This document shows positions 43,598 to 53,307 of a stretch of 64,000 nt of DNA, piece after piece; the first letter of the stretch is position 1; every line of letters begins with the position of its first letter. The position numbers were made by a program, and so were the translations under genes. Below the pieces are notes generated by a model. That model worked only from the letters and a program-made list of their open reading frames with translations, made no database searches and had not been told where the DNA came from. Origin of the DNA: Peribacillus huizhouensis (lineage in GTDB: Bacteria; Bacillota; Bacilli; Bacillales; DSM-1321); the NCBI RefSeq assembly GCF_014138605.1, contig NZ_JACJHX010000009.1:113265-177264 (forward strand). Direction: 5' to 3'.

Positions 43598-44857
43598 TTA
43601 TTCCTCAGCTAATCGATCCAAAATCAGCACATATTCATCATTTGCCGGATCCAGCTCGAGAAGCTTATTAAATATTTCTCTAGAGGTAGCTCTGTCTCCT
43701 TCTTCAATTAAAAAGAATCCGTAATCTTCTAAAAAATCTTGGTTATTTGCAAAAAATTCATACGACTTTTTGAAACTTGCTAATGCTTCATTATAACGTT
43801 CGTTTTTTTGTAGACTCACAGCAAGCATCCATTCAAATTGCGGATCATCCTCACCATATTTCCTAACGCTTTCAATTGTTTCAATAATATCCTCATACTT
43901 CTCTTCATGCATCAACAACTTAATTAATGTAAGTGTGGCCTCTAAATAACCCGGATCAATGGCAAGAGCTTCTCTGAAAAACAATTCTGCCTCATCAGTC
44001 AGATTTTTTTTCAATGCAATTTTACCCCCGAAAAGATTCAGCTCTTTGTTAAATTCATCCTTATGAATCCCCTCCCTTACCGTTTCTAAGGCTTCATCCA
44101 GACGTTCAAGACTTTCATAAGACTTGGCCAGATACAAATATAGGGAATGATACTCTGGGTCTAATTCTTTGAGCTCAGTAAATCTTTGAATTGCCGTTTC
44201 GAACATTTGTGCTTGGTAGGCAGTTAATGCATATTCAAATAATGTGTTGATTTCGAGTTTGTCTTCCAACGCCTTCTCAAAAAAAGGAATGGCTTCTTCA
44301 AACTCACCCAAATTACTTAAAGACTGTGCTAGGCGCTGGTTAATATTAACCCCACCAATTTCCTTCTGCTGCATAAGCACCTCTTTGAACTTCCCTATAG
44401 CAGCATGATCCTTCCCTTGCTGGTAATACAGTTCTCCTAAAGCATAATCAATTAATGGTTCTGTCGGTAGCAGTTCCTTTGCTTGTTTAAGCTTTTGTTC
44501 ACTGACCTCATCCATTCCCTGCATTTGATATAAATCCGCTAAAAGGAGCAGGGCACTCGGATACATGTCATCTGACTCGCTTATTTTTTCAAGCAGCAGG
44601 AATGCCTCTTCTTCTCGGTCCATATCAACGAGAATTTCAGCGAGTGTAACGAGTAGCTCTCCTTCATTAGGGAACAGCTTAAGTAAATGTTCGTATAAAT
44701 CCTTTGCTTGCTCCATAAAACCTAGTTGTAATAATTCCTCCGCTAAAAGGAGCATCTCTTCAATTGCTTCAGATGATTTTATTCGATTTATATGTAGAAA
44801 TGCTTCTTCTAATTCGCCTTTTTTTAGATTACTGAGCACTTTTTCAATTGTGTTCAT
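43598..44857 (-). CDS. ypiA: YpiA, tetratricopeptide-repeat protein
   Basis: A 419-residue protein built almost entirely of TPR repeats (about ten 34-residue units; clear examples are ALLLLADLYQMQGMDEVSEQKLKQA and DYALGELYYQQGKDHAAIGKFK in part). It probably acts as a protein-binding scaffold. In B. subtilis it lies between ypiB and aroE. The start at 44857 follows GGGGGAAATCTTAATT. Confidence 0.9.
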   Translation of the reverse strand: MNTIEKVLSNLKKGELEEAFLHINRIKSSEAIEEMLLLAEELLQLGFMEQAKDLYEHLLKLFPNEGELLVTLAEILVDMDREEEAFLLLEKISESDDMYPSALLLLADLYQMQGMDEVSEQKLKQAKELLPTEPLIDYALGELYYQQGKDHAAIGKFKEVLMQQKEIGGVNINQRLAQSLSNLGEFEEAIPFFEKALEDKLEINTLFEYALTAYQAQMFETAIQRFTELKELDPEYHSLYLYLAKSYESLERLDEALETVREGIHKDEFNKELNLFGGKIALKKNLTDEAELFFREALAIDPGYLEATLTLIKLLMHEEKYEDIIETIESVRKYGEDDPQFEWMLAVSLQKNERYNEALASFKKSYEFFANNQDFLEDYGFFLIEEGDRATSREIFNKLLELDPANDEYVLILDRLAEE

Positions 44858-44887
44858 AATTAAGATTTCCCCCTGCAAACAATTTCT

Positions 44888-45760
44888 TCAAATTAAAAAT
44901 CCAGGAATCTTGATTTTTATTTCAGATCCTTCTGTCTCGGAAAGGGATATTCTTGTCCCTGCCCTAACAACCTTTCCTTTTAACATGGTGACAATCAGTT
45001 TATCATATTCCCCTTCAGAAATTCCATTGAAGTCACTTGCAATGTGCGAAGAGTGGAATAGGTTATAACTTAATTCTCCATTATTACGTAAATATCCTTT
45101 AATCGGGTACAGACCTATTTTTTTTAATGTCTGGTTTGCAATTGGAGCACCTTCAATAAGCGACTCTTTACTATGTGAAAGTTTAGCATTGATCATAATT
45201 TTACTCCAAATTTCTTTTGCTTTTTCAATTGCAGTTTCTAATCTGAATATGGGGATAAAAGTTGGATTGAATGGAAATGAATATTGACGGATCCAGCTCC
45301 ACGGAAGCTTCGTTAATTCATCTAAATCCGTAATTTCTACAAATACAGCGGGGATCCGTTCTTTTTTACAACGTTGCATTAGCTTAGGGGATACTATTTT
45401 TTGGGAAACTTTGATTGCAAGTAGATAATCAAGAGGTGAGACTTTCATAAGTTTGCGTATTTCTTCTAGACGAGAAGTGAGACGATATTCATAGGCAATC
45501 GTTACAGGAATCAAAATCACCCCAATTCCTTTTAACACATGCTGTTCATAAAGTGAAAGTTTTGCGGGCAAATTTAACTCATTAAAGACTGTCGTTGTAA
45601 TAGGGCTCATTATAAAATTATCAAGATTTTGTTTCATCATACGCAATTGATTGACGGAGTTATGAATAGAATCTACTTTATTTCCTTTCACTACAATAGA
45701 CTTGATGGATATTTCGTCATTTTGAAACAGCTTTACATGATCCATGATATAATTCGACAT
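44888..45760 (-). CDS. unrecognised 290-aa protein between ypiA and aroA
   Basis: I do not recognise this protein. It has a good ribosome site (GGGAGGGGTTGC) and an ordinary, non-repetitive composition. It has one moderately hydrophobic segment (VLKGIGVILIPVTIAYEY, near 74-91) but no clear signal peptide. Lys/Glu-rich helices follow. The C-terminal segment RAGTRISLSETEGSEIKIKIPGFLI looks beta-rich. It sits 30 bases upstream of ypiA and may be co-transcribed. B. subtilis has no gene in this place. Confidence 0.75.
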   Translation of the reverse strand: MSNYIMDHVKLFQNDEISIKSIVVKGNKVDSIHNSVNQLRMMKQNLDNFIMSPITTTVFNELNLPAKLSLYEQHVLKGIGVILIPVTIAYEYRLTSRLEEIRKLMKVSPLDYLLAIKVSQKIVSPKLMQRCKKERIPAVFVEITDLDELTKLPWSWIRQYSFPFNPTFIPIFRLETAIEKAKEIWSKIMINAKLSHSKESLIEGAPIANQTLKKIGLYPIKGYLRNNGELSYNLFHSSHIASDFNGISEGEYDKLIVTMLKGKVVRAGTRISLSETEGSEIKIKIPGFLI

Positions 45761-45847
45761 GCAACCCCTCCCAAGTCTTGTCTTATGATCAGCTTATGAA
45801 TAGGAGGCTAGAGTTATGTTCGTTGAAATAAAGATGGGTTTAAAAAA

Positions 45848-45907
45848 AGATGATTCACCCCAATTTTATGACCTTCTTCATTTTGAAGGCCTATTAGGTT
45901 GAATCAT
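45848..45907. terminator. inverted repeat upstream of the 290-aa gene
   Basis: GATGATTCA-CC / GG-TGAATCATC arms with an inner CCTTC/GAAGG hairpin, preceded by an A-run (a T-run on the minus strand). It probably terminates minus-strand transcription arriving from the aroA side. Confidence 0.55.
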
Positions 45908-45923
45908 CACGATTACTTATTTT

Positions 45924-46239
45924 GTCCAGCATGAACGGACAGTCAAGCCCCCAACTTTAACCTTAGAGGAATCGCAGAAGCATAGATAGTGAAACTTGCC
46001 ATAAAAGCCGATTGAAAAAGGTACAGTAAAATTCACCTTTTTGGTTTTCAAAGGTAAGTTTGCGCCCACAGGTTGTCGGTCACACAGACGAAAGACGCAG
46101 CGTACATAGTCTGTATTCTTTGAACCCTTGTTCATAGTGTCGCTTTACCTACGCTTCTCGGAGGTATTTACGACACTAGAACTGGACTAACAATTAGCAC
46201 TGGATGTAAAGCACTACACTAATTGAAGTTTTACTTTAT
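45924..46239 (+). repeat. family A element ending in the aroA stop codon region
   Basis: Left end CCAGCATGAACGGACAGTCA, AAGCCGATTG and GTACAGTAAAATTC blocks, GCCCACAGGTTGTCGGTCAC hairpin, CACAGAC stem. The right end GAAGTTTTACTTTAT contains the aroA stop codon (46231-46233). Confidence 0.85.
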
Positions 46240-47517
46240 TAGTGCTGATAAATGGTCAAAAAACTGTGGATATGAAACTTCAATCGCTTTTGAATCAGTG
46301 AGGATTATTTCTTCACTTGCAATTAAACCTGCGATAGCGAGCATCATGCCAATGCGGTGGTCTCCATGACTCGAAACTTGACCACCATGTAAAGGTGTAC
46401 CTCCTTTAATAACTAAGCCGTCTTCCGTTGGCTTGATTTCAGCTCCAAGTCGAGATAGCTCGTCTGCAACTGTATCAATTCTGTTCGTTTCTTTTACTTT
46501 TAATTCGGCCGCGTCCTTAATTACAGTTGTTCCTTCAGCATTAATCGCTAACAGTGTAATAACAGGAATTTCATCGATCAAACGTGGGATTAAATCACCT
46601 TCAATCGTAATAGCGTTAAGCTTAGATGATCGTACTGTGATATGACCATACGGCTCTCCATTTTCATTTACACGTTCAATCTCGATATCTGCACCCATTC
46701 TTTCTAGCACATCAATAATTCCGGTACGGGTAGGATTTAAGCCTACGTTTAATAGCTTCACTTCACTATTAGGTGTAATAGCAGCGGCCACCATGAAAAA
46801 GGCTGCAGAAGATATATCGCCAGGAACATAAATCGAAGTGCCTTGAAATCTTTGACCGCCTTCAACGCTTATCTCATTTCCCTTTCTCTCCACCTTACCG
46901 CCAAACTGAACAATCATTCTTTCAGTGTGATCACGTGTTTTTTCAGGTTCAACAATGATTGTCGTTCCATCTGCTTGAAGGCCAGCTAAAAGGATTGCAG
47001 ACTTCACCTGGGCGCTTGCTACTGGTAGCTCATATCTAATTCCTTTAAGTTTACTACCGTTAACTGAAAGTGGCGTAAATTCTCCATTATTTCTCCCTTC
47101 AATATCTGCCCCCATTTGTTTCAAGGGATTCACCACTCGAGTCATGGGCCGCTTCCCAATTGAATCATCGCCAATTAACTCAGCCTGAAATGACTGACCT
47201 GCCAATATCCCTAGCATTAGTCGAATCGTTGTACCGGAATTACCAACATCAAGCACTTCGTTTGGTGCTTTTAATCCTGAAAAACCTTTACCGGTTACTT
47301 CAACTTTGTCACCATGCTGTTGAATGCTAACACCTAATTTAGAAAAGCAATCGATCGTACTAATACAATCGGCACCAGGGAGAAAGTTTTCAATTTTGGT
47401 AACCCCTTCGGCCAAAGCCCCAAACATGATCGAGCGATGTGAAATGGATTTATCCCCAGGTATAGAAATGGTTCCTTTAAGCGAAGCAATGTTTGTTTGT
47501 AAAGTTTGTGTATCCAT
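46231..47517 (-). CDS. aroA: 5-enolpyruvylshikimate-3-phosphate synthase (aroE of B. subtilis)
   Basis: A 428-residue EPSP synthase of the shikimate pathway. It has [18 protein letters not shown], the [12 protein letters not shown] motif, [13 protein letters not shown] and the [13 protein letters not shown] end motif. GGAGACCTATTG fixes the start at 47517 although the frame extends ten codons upstream. It is the last gene of aroC-aroB-aroH-hisC-tyrA-aroA. Its final two codons and stop lie inside the end of a family A element. Confidence 0.96.
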   Translation of the reverse strand: MDTQTLQTNIASLKGTISIPGDKSISHRSIMFGALAEGVTKIENFLPGADCISTIDCFSKLGVSIQQHGDKVEVTGKGFSGLKAPNEVLDVGNSGTTIRLMLGILAGQSFQAELIGDDSIGKRPMTRVVNPLKQMGADIEGRNNGEFTPLSVNGSKLKGIRYELPVASAQVKSAILLAGLQADGTTIIVEPEKTRDHTERMIVQFGGKVERKGNEISVEGGQRFQGTSIYVPGDISSAAFFMVAAAITPNSEVKLLNVGLNPTRTGIIDVLERMGADIEIERVNENGEPYGHITVRSSKLNAITIEGDLIPRLIDEIPVITLLAINAEGTTVIKDAAELKVKETNRIDTVADELSRLGAEIKPTEDGLVIKGGTPLHGGQVSSHGDHRIGMMLAIAGLIASEEIILTDSKAIEVSYPQFFDHLSALIK

Positions 47518-47546
47518 CAATAGGTCTCCTTTGTAATTATTTGACA

Positions 47547-48650
47547 TTAGACAAGAATCGTATCAAAACTAGTATATTTTTTTATACATGCAGCTGCTTT
47601 TGTTCGGTCAGTATCTGTTTGGAAGCTAACGACCAAGACACCAAAAATATCTCCCCTTGTTTCGAGAATACGAATATTGGTAATACTTATCTCTTCTTTC
47701 GCAAAATATCCTGTAATTTCTGAAATTACACCTGGGTAGTCTGGAACATCAATATATAAGTCATAATAAGCGGGGATCGCCCCTTTTCCATGGACAGGGA
47801 GCTCATCGCGAAACTCTTTGGCTTCCTGGAAAAATTGATAAATTCCTACACGATCGGCAGCAGCGATCAAGTCTTTCACTTGAACCATTTCATCGATCCA
47901 GTTATCCATTAATTCAATTAATACGGTTTTATTATGAAGAAGAATATCCCGCCACATTTCCGGACTGCTTGACGCGATTCTAGTGATATCCCTGAATCCC
48001 CCTGCCGCTAAACGTGAAACTAGCGGATTTCTCTCACTGTAATGTTCTGCTTGTTTGACAAGCCCTGAAGCAATAATATGTGGAAAATGACTGATAACTC
48101 CTGTTAATAAATCGTGGTTTTCCGGTGTTACTAGTAAGAAGTTTGCTTTTGTACCTTTTAACCAGATCTTGAGCCTATTAATATCCGCATCAAGAATCTC
48201 CTCCGTCGGTGTTAATAAATAAAAGGCATTCTCGAATAATTGAAGCTTGGCAGCTCCAGCACCACTTTTATGGGAACCGGCCATCGGATGTCCCCCAATA
48301 AATGTAATTCCCATATCAAGCAGTTTTTTTGCCGCTTTTGTAACCGAACCTTTAGTGCTACCAGCATCGGTCACAATACAGTCCTGTTTCAAATTCATAT
48401 TTGCCAATTCAGCAATAATACGCTCCGTTTCATTGACGGGAACGGCGAGAATTATTAGGTCAGCTTCTTGTACGCCCATTTCAATTGATGGGGTCATTTC
48501 ATCAATAATTCCCAAAATCTTTGCCAAATGAGCGTTGTTATCATCACGGTCATAACCAATAATATTTACTTCCGGATGTTCATGTTTAATTGCCATCGAA
48601 AGCGATCCACCTATTAAACCAAGCCCGATAACACATACATTTCCGTTCAT
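47547..48650 (-). CDS. tyrA: prephenate dehydrogenase with C-terminal ACT domain
   Basis: A 367-residue enzyme of tyrosine synthesis. The NAD-binding loop is [13 protein letters not shown], followed by [18 protein letters not shown] and the helical dimerisation domain. The ACT regulatory domain starts near 295 ([21 protein letters not shown]), implying feedback control by an aromatic amino acid. It is 29 bases upstream of aroA. Confidence 0.96.
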   Translation of the reverse strand: MNGNVCVIGLGLIGGSLSMAIKHEHPEVNIIGYDRDDNNAHLAKILGIIDEMTPSIEMGVQEADLIILAVPVNETERIIAELANMNLKQDCIVTDAGSTKGSVTKAAKKLLDMGITFIGGHPMAGSHKSGAGAAKLQLFENAFYLLTPTEEILDADINRLKIWLKGTKANFLLVTPENHDLLTGVISHFPHIIASGLVKQAEHYSERNPLVSRLAAGGFRDITRIASSSPEMWRDILLHNKTVLIELMDNWIDEMVQVKDLIAAADRVGIYQFFQEAKEFRDELPVHGKGAIPAYYDLYIDVPDYPGVISEITGYFAKEEISITNIRILETRGDIFGVLVVSFQTDTDRTKAAACIKKYTSFDTILV

Positions 48651-48708
48651 TCATACCACCTGCTTCATTCTTTAAAATCCAATCTTCCATTTCAAAAAGC
48701 ATGTTATA

Positions 48709-48760
48709 AAAAAGGTGAGCCTTACCATCTTTTCGTTATGGCACAGTGCCCACCTTTTCT
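48709..48760 (-). terminator. terminator between hisC and tyrA
   Basis: AAAAGGTGGGCAC...GGCTCACCTTTTTT on the minus strand, in a 133-base spacer. It would reduce read-through from hisC into tyrA-aroA, so tyrA may also have its own promoter. Confidence 0.65.
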
Positions 48761-48783
48761 ATTCATTCATGTCAATTATTCGC

Positions 48784-49896
48784 TTAATTATTCTTGCCTA
48801 GAACGGCTGCTTGTGAGGCAGTAAATTCTTTTAGAACAGCAATCATACCCTCATTTTGTTCTTGCGTGCCGACTGTAATTCTCAGACAAGTAGGGAAACC
48901 AAGGAATTTTCCAGAACGTACGATAAAACCGCGCTCTAATAAATGTTGGAAAAGTAGGTCAGCATCCACTTTAAAATCAATTAATATGAAATTCCCTTGT
49001 GGTGGGTAAAAAGATAAGTTTTCGGATTCACAAAAGCTTATATATTGAGCAAGACCTTTGCGATTTTCTTTGCTACAGTGCAAAATAAAGTCTTGATCAG
49101 AAAGAGCGGCAATTGCAGCGGCTTGACCTAATGTGTTTGCGTTGAAAGGTTGTCTTGCAGGATCTAACTTCTGTATGATATCTTCATCTGCTATACCATA
49201 ACCAATCCTCATACTCGCTATTCCGTACGCCTTTGAAAATGTACGTAAAATGATTAAGTTTTTGTATATACTTGGCCATGCATTCGTCTTCGGATAATCT
49301 TCTGCCACAACATATTCTGCATATGCTTCATCCAAGACAACAAGAACATCTCCAGGAACTTTCTCAATGAATTCACGAAGCTGCTTTTCACCAATATATG
49401 TACCTGTTGGGTTATTTGGTGTACACAGCCATACAACTGCCGTATTTTCGTCAATTGCACTAAGCATGCCTTCTAAATCGTGATCCCCGTTTATTAAAGG
49501 AATTTCACGAATTTCAGCATGTTCCAAGACAGCGTTATGCTTGTATTGGGAGAATGTAGGTGTTGCCATTACTGTATTCTTTCCTTCACTTAACAAACTC
49601 CTTGAAATGATTTGAATATTTTCATCTGAACCATTCCCGAAAATCAGCTGTGTTTCGTTAACGCCTGTGTGTTTAGCCACTGCTTCTCTAAGCGCAGTCG
49701 CATAGCCATCCGGATATATTGCTAATGATGAAGCGAATTCCGACAATACTTGTTTTACTCTTTTGGAACAACCAAATGGATTTTCATTAGAAGCAAGCTT
49801 CACAATTTCATCCAGACCATATTCTCTTCTTACTGCATCAGTTGATTTTCCCGGTTGATATGGTTTTAATGATAATACCGATTGATTCCATTTCAT
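48784..49896 (-). CDS. hisC: histidinol-phosphate / aromatic aminotransferase
   Basis: A 370-residue class II PLP aminotransferase that acts in histidine synthesis and, in Bacillus, also in Tyr/Phe synthesis. It has ASNENPFGCSKRV, WLCTPNNPTGTYI, and the cofactor lysine in RTFSKAYGIASMRIGYG. GAGGTG sets the start at 49896. It lies 58 bases after aroH; the six trp genes that separate these two in B. subtilis are missing. Confidence 0.95.
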   Translation of the reverse strand: MKWNQSVLSLKPYQPGKSTDAVRREYGLDEIVKLASNENPFGCSKRVKQVLSEFASSLAIYPDGYATALREAVAKHTGVNETQLIFGNGSDENIQIISRSLLSEGKNTVMATPTFSQYKHNAVLEHAEIREIPLINGDHDLEGMLSAIDENTAVVWLCTPNNPTGTYIGEKQLREFIEKVPGDVLVVLDEAYAEYVVAEDYPKTNAWPSIYKNLIILRTFSKAYGIASMRIGYGIADEDIIQKLDPARQPFNANTLGQAAAIAALSDQDFILHCSKENRKGLAQYISFCESENLSFYPPQGNFILIDFKVDADLLFQHLLERGFIVRSGKFLGFPTCLRITVGTQEQNEGMIAVLKEFTASQAAVLGKNN

Positions 49897-49954
49897 AATC
49901 TTACACCTCATTTTTTTATATAGAAATTCTTATGCCTCCGTTTATATGAGCATA

Positions 49955-50317
49955 TTAATTCTTTAAATCAGGACGTAATGCAATAGCTTCACCATGGTAT
50001 ACGTGCTCAATTTCTTGCTGCGATTTATCAGTATTTAGATGCAACATTATTCTAATACAGTATGGAAGCGATCCTTCAACTGGTATTTCCTGCATGCAAA
50101 CAACTGGAACGTATTTCCACCCTTCAATATTTCTAAGCGCTTTTGACGGAAAAGTTGACTGCAACTCCTTTGTAACCGATACGAAAACGGACGCTACTTT
50201 TTCAGGATGAATCTCATTTTTCTGAATCATTTCAGTTAGAAGTGTTTCCACTGCTACTATAATTTCTTTTTCTTCATCGTGTAGAACTGTCGTAGCTCCC
50301 CTAACCCCTCTTATCAT
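49955..50317 (-). CDS. aroH: chorismate mutase, AroH class
   Basis: A 120-residue trimeric AroH-type mutase converting chorismate to prephenate. The conserved Arg7 and Glu78-type residues are in MIRGVRGATTV and the VVCMQEIPVEGSLPYCIR segment. It is between aroB and hisC. The start follows GAGGAGTGAACGACC. Confidence 0.95.
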   Translation of the reverse strand: MIRGVRGATTVLHDEEKEIIVAVETLLTEMIQKNEIHPEKVASVFVSVTKELQSTFPSKALRNIEGWKYVPVVCMQEIPVEGSLPYCIRIMLHLNTDKSQQEIEHVYHGEAIALRPDLKN

Positions 50318-50357
50318 GGTCGTTCACTCCTCAGTTGTTTATTTTTCTGTTTATTCT

Positions 50358-51440
50358 TTATATCATCTCTTCAATCTGCTTCATAATGTGGCCGTCTTCG
50401 ATTTCTACTAATACTGGAGATCCTACCTCGTTTAACAATACAAATGTTATCGTATCGGAAATCGTTTTTTTATCTTTTTTCATTTTCTGAATTAATGATG
50501 CATGATCCAGCTGCTTAGGAATGAAGGTTTTGTAGCCTAATGATTGGACCCATTCCGTAAATTCGACTACATCAAAGTCTAATCTCACACGGTGTTGACT
50601 GAGTTTCAAAGCGTACACACAGCCAATTAAAACAGCTTCACCATGCGTGAAATTTCCGTAACCTAGTAATCCTTCCACAGCATGGCCTAATGTATGCCCG
50701 AAATTCAAATAAGCTCGTACTCCAGTTTCCTTCTCATCTTCTTGGACAATCGATGCTTTAATTTCAATGCCTCTTTTGATCATATAAAGATATTGTTCAT
50801 CTGTGATTGCCGTTAAATCTTGAATTTCAGAAATTAGCCATTTGTAAAAATCCAGATCTTGAATCAGTGCGTGTTTAATGACCTCTGCGAAACCTGATCG
50901 AATTTCCTTCTCTGGTAACGTATGTAAAAAAGATAATTCATAAAAAACAGCTTCCGGCTGATAAAAAGCACCAATCATATTCTTTCCTTCAGGATGATTG
51001 ATCGCAACTTTGCCACCAACTGCGCTATCATGAGCAAGCAATGTCGTAGGAAGTTGGATAAACGGAATCCCTCTCATAAATGTCGCTGCAACGAATCCAG
51101 CAACATCACCGACAGCTCCGCCACCCAACGCTAGTATCATCGATTTTCTATTTAACCCATTCGCAAGCGCAAAGCTTTGGCATTGATAAAAGACATCAAA
51201 TGTCTTAGCATGTTCTCCTTCAGGAACAATATATTCCAATACTTGTTTTCCTGTTTTTTCTACCAATTCCTTCACTGTATGCAAATGAATGCTTGCTACT
51301 TTTTCATCACTGATAATCAATATTTTCGTAATATCCGAATAATTTTTTTCTATAAAAAATGGTAGTTGCTCAATTACTTGTGTTCCTAAAAAAACAGGGT
51401 ACTGCTTGGATGGTGTTTTGATGTCAATCGATTCCATCAT
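50358..51440 (-). CDS. aroB: 3-dehydroquinate synthase
   Basis: A 360-residue NAD- and zinc-dependent enzyme, second step of the shikimate pathway. It has LALGGGAVGDVAGFVAATFMRG, the PTTLLAHDSAVGGKVAINHP block and the zinc-ligating LNFGHTLGHAVE and THGEAV motifs. The start overlaps the aroC stop (TAATG), so translation is coupled. An ATG one codon later is an alternative start. Confidence 0.96.
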   Translation of the reverse strand: MMESIDIKTPSKQYPVFLGTQVIEQLPFFIEKNYSDITKILIISDEKVASIHLHTVKELVEKTGKQVLEYIVPEGEHAKTFDVFYQCQSFALANGLNRKSMILALGGGAVGDVAGFVAATFMRGIPFIQLPTTLLAHDSAVGGKVAINHPEGKNMIGAFYQPEAVFYELSFLHTLPEKEIRSGFAEVIKHALIQDLDFYKWLISEIQDLTAITDEQYLYMIKRGIEIKASIVQEDEKETGVRAYLNFGHTLGHAVEGLLGYGNFTHGEAVLIGCVYALKLSQHRVRLDFDVVEFTEWVQSLGYKTFIPKQLDHASLIQKMKKDKKTISDTITFVLLNEVGSPVLVEIEDGHIMKQIEEMI

Positions 51441-52612
51441 TAAAACTCCTTTACTTCTTGTCGGTATCGCTCGATATATTCAGATAATTGACTAAAACGA
51501 TCCGAAGGGAACTGCTCTACAATTGCACATGCTAATTCCCATGCGACTGCAGCTTCTGCAACTACAGCAGCTGCCGGAACTGCACAGCTGTCCGAACGCT
51601 CAACACTTGCCTCAAACTCTTGTTTAGTATCAATATCCACACTTTTTAATGGTTTATATAATGTTGGTATTGGCTTCATAACACCACGTACGACAATCGG
51701 CATTCCGGTTGTCATTCCGCCTTCAAAACCACCTAAACGATTTGTTTTTCTATAATATCCATGTTCTGAATCCCATGCGATCTCATCGTGAACCTGACTG
51801 CCAAATAGGTGAGCTGCTTCAAAGCCAATTCCGATTTCTGCACCTTTAAAGGCATTAATGCTTACGATTGCTCCAGCTAATTTAGCATCCAATTTACGAT
51901 CGTAATGAACGTAGCTGCCAACCCCTGCAGGCATTCCTTCGACAATTACTTCGACTATTCCACCAATAGAATCGCCATTTTTCTTAGCTTGATCAATAGC
52001 ATCCATCATGCTTTGTTCCACTTCTTTATCCAAACAGCGAACTGGGGATTCTTCTGTGATTTGCTGTAATTCTTTGACTGAAGAATACGGAGTTGGTTTT
52101 GCTTTAATTCCACCAATTTCAAGCACATGTGAGGCAACTTCAATCCCTAGCAAAGAAAGAAGTTTTTTGGCAACTGCTCCCGCGGCCACTCTGACTGTCG
52201 TTTCTCTTGCTGATGATCGCTCGAGAACATTCCGCAGATCTCTATGACCATATTTAATCCCACCATTTAAATCTGCATGTCCTGGCCGTGGTCTTGTAAT
52301 TTTTCGTTTGACCTCATCCGCTTCTTCTGCAGAAATAGGTTCGCTACCCATAATTTTTGTCCAATGCTTCCAATCATTATTTTCAACAATTAGAGCTACT
52401 GGAGAACCAAGTGTATTGCCATGTCTGATTCCAGATGCGATAAATGCTTCATCTTTTTCAATTTGCATTCTTCTGCCGCGACCATGACCTTTTTGTCGAC
52501 GAGCTAATTCATTATTAATATCTTCGGCTGTAATCGGCATTCCTGCTGGAAGTCCTTCAATAATTGTCGTTAATTGTGGACCATGCGATTCGCCTGCTGT
52601 TAAATATCTCAT
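51440..52612 (-). CDS. aroC: chorismate synthase (aroF of B. subtilis)
   Basis: A 390-residue FMN-dependent lyase making chorismate. [48 protein letters not shown] and the [18 protein letters not shown] end motif are intact. The frame extends five codons upstream, but GGGGGCAGAGAAA and the family start [11 protein letters not shown] set 52612. It is first gene of the aromatic supraoperon. Confidence 0.97.
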   Translation of the reverse strand: MRYLTAGESHGPQLTTIIEGLPAGMPITAEDINNELARRQKGHGRGRRMQIEKDEAFIASGIRHGNTLGSPVALIVENNDWKHWTKIMGSEPISAEEADEVKRKITRPRPGHADLNGGIKYGHRDLRNVLERSSARETTVRVAAGAVAKKLLSLLGIEVASHVLEIGGIKAKPTPYSSVKELQQITEESPVRCLDKEVEQSMMDAIDQAKKNGDSIGGIVEVIVEGMPAGVGSYVHYDRKLDAKLAGAIVSINAFKGAEIGIGFEAAHLFGSQVHDEIAWDSEHGYYRKTNRLGGFEGGMTTGMPIVVRGVMKPIPTLYKPLKSVDIDTKQEFEASVERSDSCAVPAAAVVAEAAVAWELACAIVEQFPSDRFSQLSEYIERYRQEVKEF

Positions 52613-52796
52613 TTTCTCTGCCCCCATTTAAACCGTTAAAGGATTTTGATTTAAGTAACAATATACCACAATTTTATGAAAAATGGGAATTTGATTTCTA
52701 GAAAAATAAAGATGTTTTTCTCATCATCATTTTTCTATCTTTTTTCAGCCTATTCTACTGGCCAAATGAATTCTAAAAAAATCTTTTGAGTGAGTA

Positions 52797-52910
52797 TCCA
52801 AAAGAACCTGCCCCTTTACTTATGAGGCATCATCCCCTCATCTACAAATTAATTATATGAATAGAATATTATGGCCGATGTTAAAATCAGGCCCTTTTAT
52901 GAACAACCTC
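52797..52910. repeat. degenerate family C element upstream of aroC
   Basis: CCCCTTTACTTATGAGGCATC resembles the right arm of the hbs-side copy, and ATCAGGCCCTTTTATG the arm of the ypiF-side copy. Base pairing is poor. It lies between two minus-strand units. Confidence 0.35.
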
Positions 52911-52981
52911 TTATTCATAATTAATAGAGATACATTTTTTTATTATAGTTCAAAATAATTTTAAAATAACAGTAACTTTAT

Positions 52982-53307
52982 CCCGCATAAACGGGCAGTG
53001 AGACCCCAACTCAAAGGTTAGAGATATCGAAGAAGCGTAGGTGGGAGTTAACTGCCCGTAGAAGCCCGATTGGTGAGATACAGTGAAACTTACTGCTGTG
53101 ATCTTCAGTGGTATAGTTGAGGCCCACAGGATGTTGGGTCACACAGACGTTGCCGCAGGACGCAGCGCACTTAGTCTGTGATTCAGTGAACCGGGTACGT
53201 ACTGTCCGCTTGATCGAGGCGAAAGCGAAGATCTGAGCGACAGTAGTAGGGGACTAACAATCAGTGGGGGATGAAGAAAACCCCCACTGAATAAAATTTC
53301 ACTTTAT
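52982..53307 (+). repeat. family A element downstream of cheR (326 bp, well preserved)
   Basis: It follows TTTAT (52977-52981) and ends in TTTAT (53303-53307). Pairings visible: CGGGCAGT/ACTGCCCG, CCCACAGGATGTTGGG, CACAGAC/GTCTGTG, TACTGTC/CGACAGTA-like, and the end hairpin AATCAGTGGGGG/CCCCCACTGAAT. The cheR stop codon (53304-53306) is inside the right TTTAT. Confidence 0.92.

Noticed and set aside
46001..46200. Open frames covering family A bodies (for example near 45917-46135 and 63530-63852)
   Set aside because: They are not conserved between copies; drift in the element preserves base pairing rather than a reading frame.
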